Assembly: GCF_004341885.1 (NCBI RefSeq)
Contig: NZ_SLVX01000001.1
Location: 600,077-664,076 of the forward strand
DNA length: 64,000 nt
From: Shinella granuli
Lineage (GTDB): Bacteria; Pseudomonadota; Alphaproteobacteria; Rhizobiales; Rhizobiaceae
Direction: 5' to 3'
The position numbers and the translations under genes were made by a program. This document shows positions 59,878 through 64,000 of the stretch, one piece after another; position 1 is the first letter of the stretch, and every line of letters begins with the position of its first letter. Below the pieces are notes generated by a model, which was not told the DNA's origin, searched no databases, and saw nothing but the letters and a program-made list of their open reading frames with translations.

Positions 59878-60408
59878 CTACACCGCATATACGCGGCTTG
59901 CCGCGCCAACAGCGGTATCACCGTCGCTATCCGCGTCACCTTTTCGGTGGACAAGCTGACCGCCTTCGCCCCCAAGGTGGAGCTCACCATCCAGCACGAT
60001 TTTCGCGGCCTTCATGGTGATGCCGCCGCCGGAGAATTCTAGAGTCGAGTCACCGCACTTCAGCCGGAGAGGGACGTTAGCGTCGTTCTCGCGGGCGTTC
60101 GCCTCGCTGTAGGTGGAGAAGTCCACCACGGCGCTGGTCAAGTCGCCGGCGTCGGAAACTACGTCAACCTGCTCGCCGACGGCATGGACAACGTCGAGCT
60201 TGACGTTACCGGCCCCGATGGTCTTCGCCTTGATCCATGGCGTAAGATAGGGCACGCCGCCCTGGCGTGAGAGCTCAACGCGGTAGCGGCCCTTATCGTC
60301 GGGGCCTTCGGCAACCGTTCCGGTGCGGCGGCGGTTTGCGGAGCGCCGCTCCAATTCCTGAATGCGCTCCCCCATGGAGCGGATGAGGCTTTCTAGGTTT
60401 CGTGCCAT
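59878..60408 (-). CDS. Phage baseplate assembly protein V-like
   Basis: The 176-residue protein has an N-terminal coiled coil (LESLIRSMGERIQELERR), an OB-fold region with PYLTPWIKAKTIG, and a C-terminal beta-rich spike-like part (LKCGDSTLEFSGGGITMKAAKIVLDG) typical of gpV-type puncturing proteins. The ATG at 60408 shares a base with the tape-measure stop (TAATG). Confidence 0.8.
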   Translation of the reverse strand: MARNLESLIRSMGERIQELERRSANRRRTGTVAEGPDDKGRYRVELSRQGGVPYLTPWIKAKTIGAGNVKLDVVHAVGEQVDVVSDAGDLTSAVVDFSTYSEANARENDANVPLRLKCGDSTLEFSGGGITMKAAKIVLDGELHLGGEGGQLVHRKGDADSDGDTAVGAASRVYAV

Positions 60409-62708
60409 TAGGTATAGGTCCCGTCTTCGAGTGCAAAGCCGCACGCGCCCTCAAGTCGGCCAATCAGGTAGTCTCCCACCTTGTCCGAGATATCGCGTGC
60501 GAGTGCCTGGGGGTCGCTCCCCGTGGCCTGTGTGTGGATGTTGATTGTTGGCGAGATCGTCGGGCTAATGGTGACCGTCTTGCTGCCGGCCCTGGCCTGA
60601 CCCCCGCGCGCGGCCGCTGACCCTGCGGCAGCGGCGTTATAGGCTTCGTTGGTGGAGATCACCCCGGAACGGCCCGGCGTGAAGAGTTCGCGGCCCTTTT
60701 CGTTCACCTCATAGGTATGCCCCGCCTTGACCGGGCCGCCGCGAGCGCGGTGTCCCGAAATGACAGGTTCGGAAGAGGTGGTCGTGGTGGTCGAACCGCC
60801 GGAGGGTTCAGAGGAATCGCCGTAGCCTAGCAGGCCCTTAATCGTCCCGGTCAGGTCCGTGGTGATGTTGTCCCTGATCCGCGCCGGAATGGTTTTTACC
60901 CATTCAATCATGGCCTCGACCTTGGAGACCATGCCGTCCCAAAGGCTCTGGATCATTTCCGCGCCGGCATCGAAGAGGGCTTTGCCGCCCTCTTTGAACG
61001 CCGCCACAATCTTCTTGGTCACCGCAAACGCGTTGTCCTCGACCACCATTTCATGTTGGCGCGTCAGGTCCTCTTTAGCGAAAATGCTGCCGAGCCAAGA
61101 GGAGAGTTCCTTCACCTGTTCCCAGGCCCATTTCGCGCCGTCACCTATGGCCTCGAAGCTTGGGGCAAAGTGGTCAAGGACCGGCTGCAGAAGGTCAATG
61201 ACGGGCTTTAGCTCGTCCCCAAGGGCGCGGGCAACACCCGTGACGATGCTGCTGATCCTGTCCCATTTTGCCCACAAGTAGGTGCCAGCGCCACCGATCA
61301 CGGCGAGACCGGCACCGATTGCCAGGAGCGCTGGAGCGGACACAGTGGCCACGGCAGCGCCAAGAGCGGTGAGGCCGGACGATACGCCCGTCAGGATCGC
61401 AGAAGCGCCGCCAAGTGCCCCGATGCCCGCCGACAGGACGGAGCCGAATGCGAAGAGACCAGCGAAGCGCAAGGCAGTGACGGCAATGCGCAGGGCGATG
61501 AAGGCGCTCGTGATACCGACAATCGCCTGGGTGGCCACGGGGAAGCGGCGAGCGAGATCCGATATGTCAGTGACAATCGGACCGATCTTGTCGAGGATGC
61601 CATTGAGTGCCGGCAGGAGGGCATCGCCTACCGAAATCGCCAGGTCATTGACTCTATTTTTGAATCCTTGGATGGCGTTGGCGGTGCGCTTGGAAGCGAT
61701 GGCAAACTCGGCGTTGGCCGATCCAGCATATTTGGCCTCATCGCTGACAAGCGCCAGCGTGTCGGCAAGCAAGTTGCCGTTGCTGATCAGGGGCGCGAGG
61801 GCGCGGGCCTCATTTCCGAAGATCTCGGAGATGGTCGAGGCGCGTAGAGCGGAGGGCAACTTATTTATGCGTTTGAGCACGTCTTGCAACGTGCCCATGG
61901 CGTCCACCTGCATCGACTTGGCGACAGCCTTGGCATTCAGGCCAATGGACTTGAACGCCTTGTTCGTCTTGGGCGTGGCGCTTGCGCCCTTCGTCAGCGC
62001 CCGTCCTACATTGAGAATCGATGTGGCGGCAACGTCCGCGCCGAAGCCAGCGCCGGTCATGGCGGCGCCAAGGGCCGCGACATGCTCGGCTGTCATGCCG
62101 AATTGGCTAGCCGACGGCGCAACGGAGCGAACCACGTCCAGGATCTGGGGGGCGCTCGCGGCACTGTTGTTCCCGAGATGGTTGATCGCGTCGGCGAGAA
62201 GGCCCGTGTCCTTGAGCGAGCGGCCAAGGGCCGTCTTCAATTCCGCCATGGCCTGACCGGCATCGCCCGCGCTAATGTCCCACGCCACGCCAACCTTTGC
62301 CGCCATCTCTGTGAACTTCATGAGTTCATTGGTGGCGATACCGGACTGGCCGGCGGCGGCAACGATTTGGGCAAGGCCGTCGGCGGCGACTGGAATTTCC
62401 ATCGACATTTTGCGGATGTCGAGACCCATCTGCTTGAAGGCGGCAGGGGATTCGAAGTTCACCACCTTCGCAATGTCGCTCATTGAGCTTTCGAAGTTGA
62501 TGGCCGCTTTGATCGGTGCCGTGAGCGACTGCGCCAGGACGTAGCCCATCCCAGCCGCATCGACCATCGCACCGCGCGCGGCATTCATCCGGGCCGCGTT
62601 CGCAGCAGCGGCGGCATTGAGACGGCCGACCGCGCTGGATATGGCACGGCTCGGCCCTGTCAAGCGGTCGACAAGACCCACTATGAGTCTAGAGGTGATG
62701 TCACTCAT
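60408..62708 (-). CDS. Phage tail tape measure protein
   Basis: The 766-residue protein sets tail length. It begins with LIVGLVDRLTGPSRAI, has the TIGR01760-type core (FESSMSDIAKVVNFE, then GLAQIVAAAGQSGI and ELKTALGRSLKDTG), two hydrophobic stretches near residues 420-480, a long helical part and a C-terminal GHTYEVNEKGRELFTPG segment. The ATG at 62708 overlaps the stop of the frameshifted chaperone product. It is short for a tape measure, which suggests a short tail. Confidence 0.9.
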   Translation of the reverse strand: MSDITSRLIVGLVDRLTGPSRAISSAVGRLNAAAAANAARMNAARGAMVDAAGMGYVLAQSLTAPIKAAINFESSMSDIAKVVNFESPAAFKQMGLDIRKMSMEIPVAADGLAQIVAAAGQSGIATNELMKFTEMAAKVGVAWDISAGDAGQAMAELKTALGRSLKDTGLLADAINHLGNNSAASAPQILDVVRSVAPSASQFGMTAEHVAALGAAMTGAGFGADVAATSILNVGRALTKGASATPKTNKAFKSIGLNAKAVAKSMQVDAMGTLQDVLKRINKLPSALRASTISEIFGNEARALAPLISNGNLLADTLALVSDEAKYAGSANAEFAIASKRTANAIQGFKNRVNDLAISVGDALLPALNGILDKIGPIVTDISDLARRFPVATQAIVGITSAFIALRIAVTALRFAGLFAFGSVLSAGIGALGGASAILTGVSSGLTALGAAVATVSAPALLAIGAGLAVIGGAGTYLWAKWDRISSIVTGVARALGDELKPVIDLLQPVLDHFAPSFEAIGDGAKWAWEQVKELSSWLGSIFAKEDLTRQHEMVVEDNAFAVTKKIVAAFKEGGKALFDAGAEMIQSLWDGMVSKVEAMIEWVKTIPARIRDNITTDLTGTIKGLLGYGDSSEPSGGSTTTTTSSEPVISGHRARGGPVKAGHTYEVNEKGRELFTPGRSGVISTNEAYNAAAAGSAAARGGQARAGSKTVTISPTISPTINIHTQATGSDPQALARDISDKVGDYLIGRLEGACGFALEDGTYT

Positions 62709-63101
62709 CGTTGCCACCATTCTTCTTGTTCAACCACCGGATGGCGGCGTGGAAATAGTCGAGCGCCTTGTCCGGCGGCATAGCCTCCACCTCGCCAATC
62801 GAGGTGGAGAGCTCTGCGCAGATGACGGTTACGACGTCGATCCAGTCGCCGTCGATTCTTCGAACCCCGCCAAAAAAGGGGCAGCCGCCTCGCTCGCCCC
62901 CTTGAAGTCCAGGAGGTCCATGCCCTTGATGACCTGAATGGGCACGTCGGCGATGGCGGCGATAATGGCAACGGACTGGGTCATCTCGCCCTTCACGGCA
63001 TCGACAACCATGAGGTCACCAACCTTCGCGGTGCGGAAAGTCAGCGTGGAGTAGGTCTTGTTATTGTGCTCGACGGGCGTCTTGAGAGTGTAGGTGGTCA
63101 T
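62701..63101 (-). CDS. Frameshifted tail assembly chaperone fusion (-1 at TTTTTTG)
   Basis: At 62877-62871 (leftward) the mRNA reads T TTT TTG exactly in phase with the chaperone codons, a classic -1 slip site. After a -1 shift the frame continues 56 more codons with GDWIDVVTVICAELSTSIGE, VEAMPPDKALDYFHAAIRWL and NKKNGGNDE, ending at 62701 in the overlap with the tape-measure start. The product would be 133 residues. Phage tail chaperones of the gpG/gpGT and E/E' type are known to work this way. Confidence 0.8.
62829..63101 (-). CDS. Phage tail assembly chaperone (unshifted product)
   Basis: The 90-residue protein (starts MTTYTLKTPVEHNNKTYSTL) matches the Mu gp41/P2 gpE-type tail assembly proteins, with LTFRTAKVGDLMVVD and an AAPFLAGF end. 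AAAGGA precedes the ATG at 63101. Only this frame is read if ribosomes do not slip. It precedes the tape-measure gene as in most long-tailed phages. Confidence 0.82.
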   Translation of the reverse strand: MTTYTLKTPVEHNNKTYSTLTFRTAKVGDLMVVDAVKGEMTQSVAIIAAIADVPIQVIKGMDLLDFKGASEAAAPFLAGFEESTATGSTS

Positions 63102-63198
63102 GATTGTTCCTTTCGGATGGCGCACGTCCTCGCCGCCCGGAGGGCGTGAGGGACGGCGCGGGAGATTGAGGTGGAGAATTCGTCGGCGATGATGGCCG

Positions 63199-63573
63199 TT
63201 AGGCTTCCCTGAGTTCCAGAAGAAGGATGCCGGAGTGCCGGTCATTCACCTTGGAGACTTCATACCAGGGCGTGCCTGGGCGGGCGTTCGCGCGAACCCT
63301 GGTCTTTTCGGAAGCCGTGTTTGGCACGAAAAGGGAAGGATAGCGGGACCGGTCGATGACAAGGTAGTGGGTTGATGCGGCGATGGCCGACAACATTCCG
63401 CTTCCAAGCGTGAATGCGCCGTCAAGGCCGGGATGGTGCAGGATTGCCTGAATGTCCTGAAGGGGGCGAGCCGGATCGACCACCCCGTTCTTGAAGAAGG
63501 ACAACCTCACCGCCTCCTGATAGGCGGTGAAGATCATCCTGTCATTCATGGCCTCAAGATCGCGCCACCCCAT
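63199..63573 (-). CDS. Hypothetical prophage structural protein
   Basis: The 124-residue protein (starts MGWRDLEAMNDRM, ends GILLLELREA) overlaps the preceding stop as TAATG. The central part AFTLGSGMLSAIAASTHYLVIDRSR suggests a head-tail connector or closure protein by position between decoration and tail genes, but I do not recognise the family. A start at residue 9 is possible. Confidence 0.6.
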   Translation of the reverse strand: MGWRDLEAMNDRMIFTAYQEAVRLSFFKNGVVDPARPLQDIQAILHHPGLDGAFTLGSGMLSAIAASTHYLVIDRSRYPSLFVPNTASEKTRVRANARPGTPWYEVSKVNDRHSGILLLELREA

Positions 63574-63896
63574 TAGATGGAGAGCCGGACGCGCCCCTTG
63601 GCAGAGGGGTTAGCCGCAACGGCAACGGCATGACCGATTGCCACGTTATCTGTGGAGACCGTGGTGGCCACACCGGCAGAGGTGCCGTAAATTTTCTGGC
63701 CGACGGTCCACGCCTGAGCGCTGGTTTTGCCAAGCTCCCAAACCCCGGAGGTCTTGATTTCCACGTCGGCACCGGACGCGGCGTCGGTGATGGCCACACC
63801 GGCAAGTTCGCCGACAACTACAAGGTCACCGCTTGCAACGGTGGCCGGTGCCGGAACCGTGATGGTGTCGCCGGCCTGAATAAGGTTCTTCGCCAT
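63573..63896 (-). CDS. DUF2190-family phage capsid decoration protein
   Basis: The 107-residue protein starts MAKNLIQAGDTITVPAPATV and has SGDLVVVGELAGVAIT and GVWELGKTSAQAWTVGQKIY. These are the marks of DUF2190 proteins, thought to decorate or cement phage heads. Its presence suggests that the major capsid gene lies just beyond the right edge. Confidence 0.82.
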   Translation of the reverse strand: MAKNLIQAGDTITVPAPATVASGDLVVVGELAGVAITDAASGADVEIKTSGVWELGKTSAQAWTVGQKIYGTSAGVATTVSTDNVAIGHAVAVAANPSAKGRVRLSI

Positions 63897-63964
63897 GTTC
63901 TAATAAGAGCTGGCTCGGGAAATCTGCACAGCGGGGATAAGTGGAGTTTCTGCCTGACTTCGGC

Positions 63965-64000
63965 TTAGATGCCGGGAACAGGAGAGACCATGACGAGACG
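63965..64000 (-). CDS. Possible 3' end of an upstream prophage gene
   Basis: Read leftward from the window edge, one frame gives RLVMVSPVPGI and a stop at 63965. As the next leftward gene starts 68 bases later, this could be the end of a protease or capsid gene. Only 11 codons are visible. Confidence 0.3.
   Translation of the reverse strand, partial: RLVMVSPVPGI

Noticed and set aside
62705..62971. A third-frame open frame overlapping the tail chaperone
   Set aside because: Its translation is Pro/Arg/Ser-rich and motif-free. The -1 frame ending at 62701 gives a much more protein-like extension and fits the slip site.
54828..64000. CRISPR array or tRNA attachment site in the accessory region
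   Set aside because: No regularly spaced direct repeats and no tRNA-like cloverleaf were seen. The junction lies in dusA instead.

Overview
The window reads as chromosomal DNA of a GC-rich alphaproteobacterium of the order Hyphomicrobiales, most likely a Rhizobiaceae member (Rhizobium, Shinella or Ensifer type). The strongest indicators are the acpXL to lpxXL cluster for the very-long-chain lipid A acyl chain, aerobic-type cobalamin genes (cobE, cobA, cobB, cobC, cobD, cobN, cobO, cobW), an FnrN regulator with anaeroboxes, and fixNOQP plus fixGHIS for a cbb3 oxidase. No nod or nif genes are present. The genus is inference.

Layout. 1-1554: end of a coiled-coil protein with a peptidoglycan-binding domain. 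1651-9654: a B12 riboswitch, then cbtB, cbtA, cobU, cobW, cobN and cobO. cobN carries two long palindromic repeats inside its open frame. 9808-10593: a TauE/SafE permease. 10915-15524: overlapping cobE-cobA-cobB-cobC-cobD. 15675-18398: an L,D-transpeptidase, then fnrN and hemN, which share a perfect anaerobox. 18530-23887: acpXL, fabZ-like, two ketosynthases (one without catalytic residues), a dehydrogenase and lpxXL. 24126-28925: a PAS protein, a hemerythrin and fixNOQP, ending in a clear terminator. 29005-31450: a diguanylate cyclase, VOC and SRPBCC proteins and an AraC regulator. 31572-36077: fixGHIS. 36277-37707: gnd. 37958-46937: a LacI regulator divergent from a sugar ABC transporter with an isomerase, an oxidoreductase and an aldo/keto reductase. 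46984-51748: zinc homeostasis (COG0523 GTPase, znuA, znuC, znuB, zur) with three Zur-type operators. 51988-54628: a caspase-like SEL1-repeat protein and a gamma-carbonic anhydrase.

From about 54819 to the right edge lies a prophage with somewhat lower GC. Its left junction cuts dusA after a few codons, matching the known family of elements that integrate at the 5' end of dusA. It has a small leftward repressor, a divergent promoter with two small rightward genes, and leftward structural genes read from the right edge: capsid decoration protein, tail assembly chaperone with an in-phase -1 slippery site, tape measure, baseplate V, minor tail Z, then terminase small and large subunits and two small proteins. 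The integrase, portal, protease and major capsid genes are not in view.

Together the core part describes a bacterium that makes B12 aerobically, controls cobalt uptake by B12 itself, switches to microaerobic respiration and oxygen-independent heme synthesis under FnrN-type control, builds a long-chain lipid A, and manages zinc scarcity through Zur. Several families of short palindromic repeats lie between, and in cobN inside, the genes.
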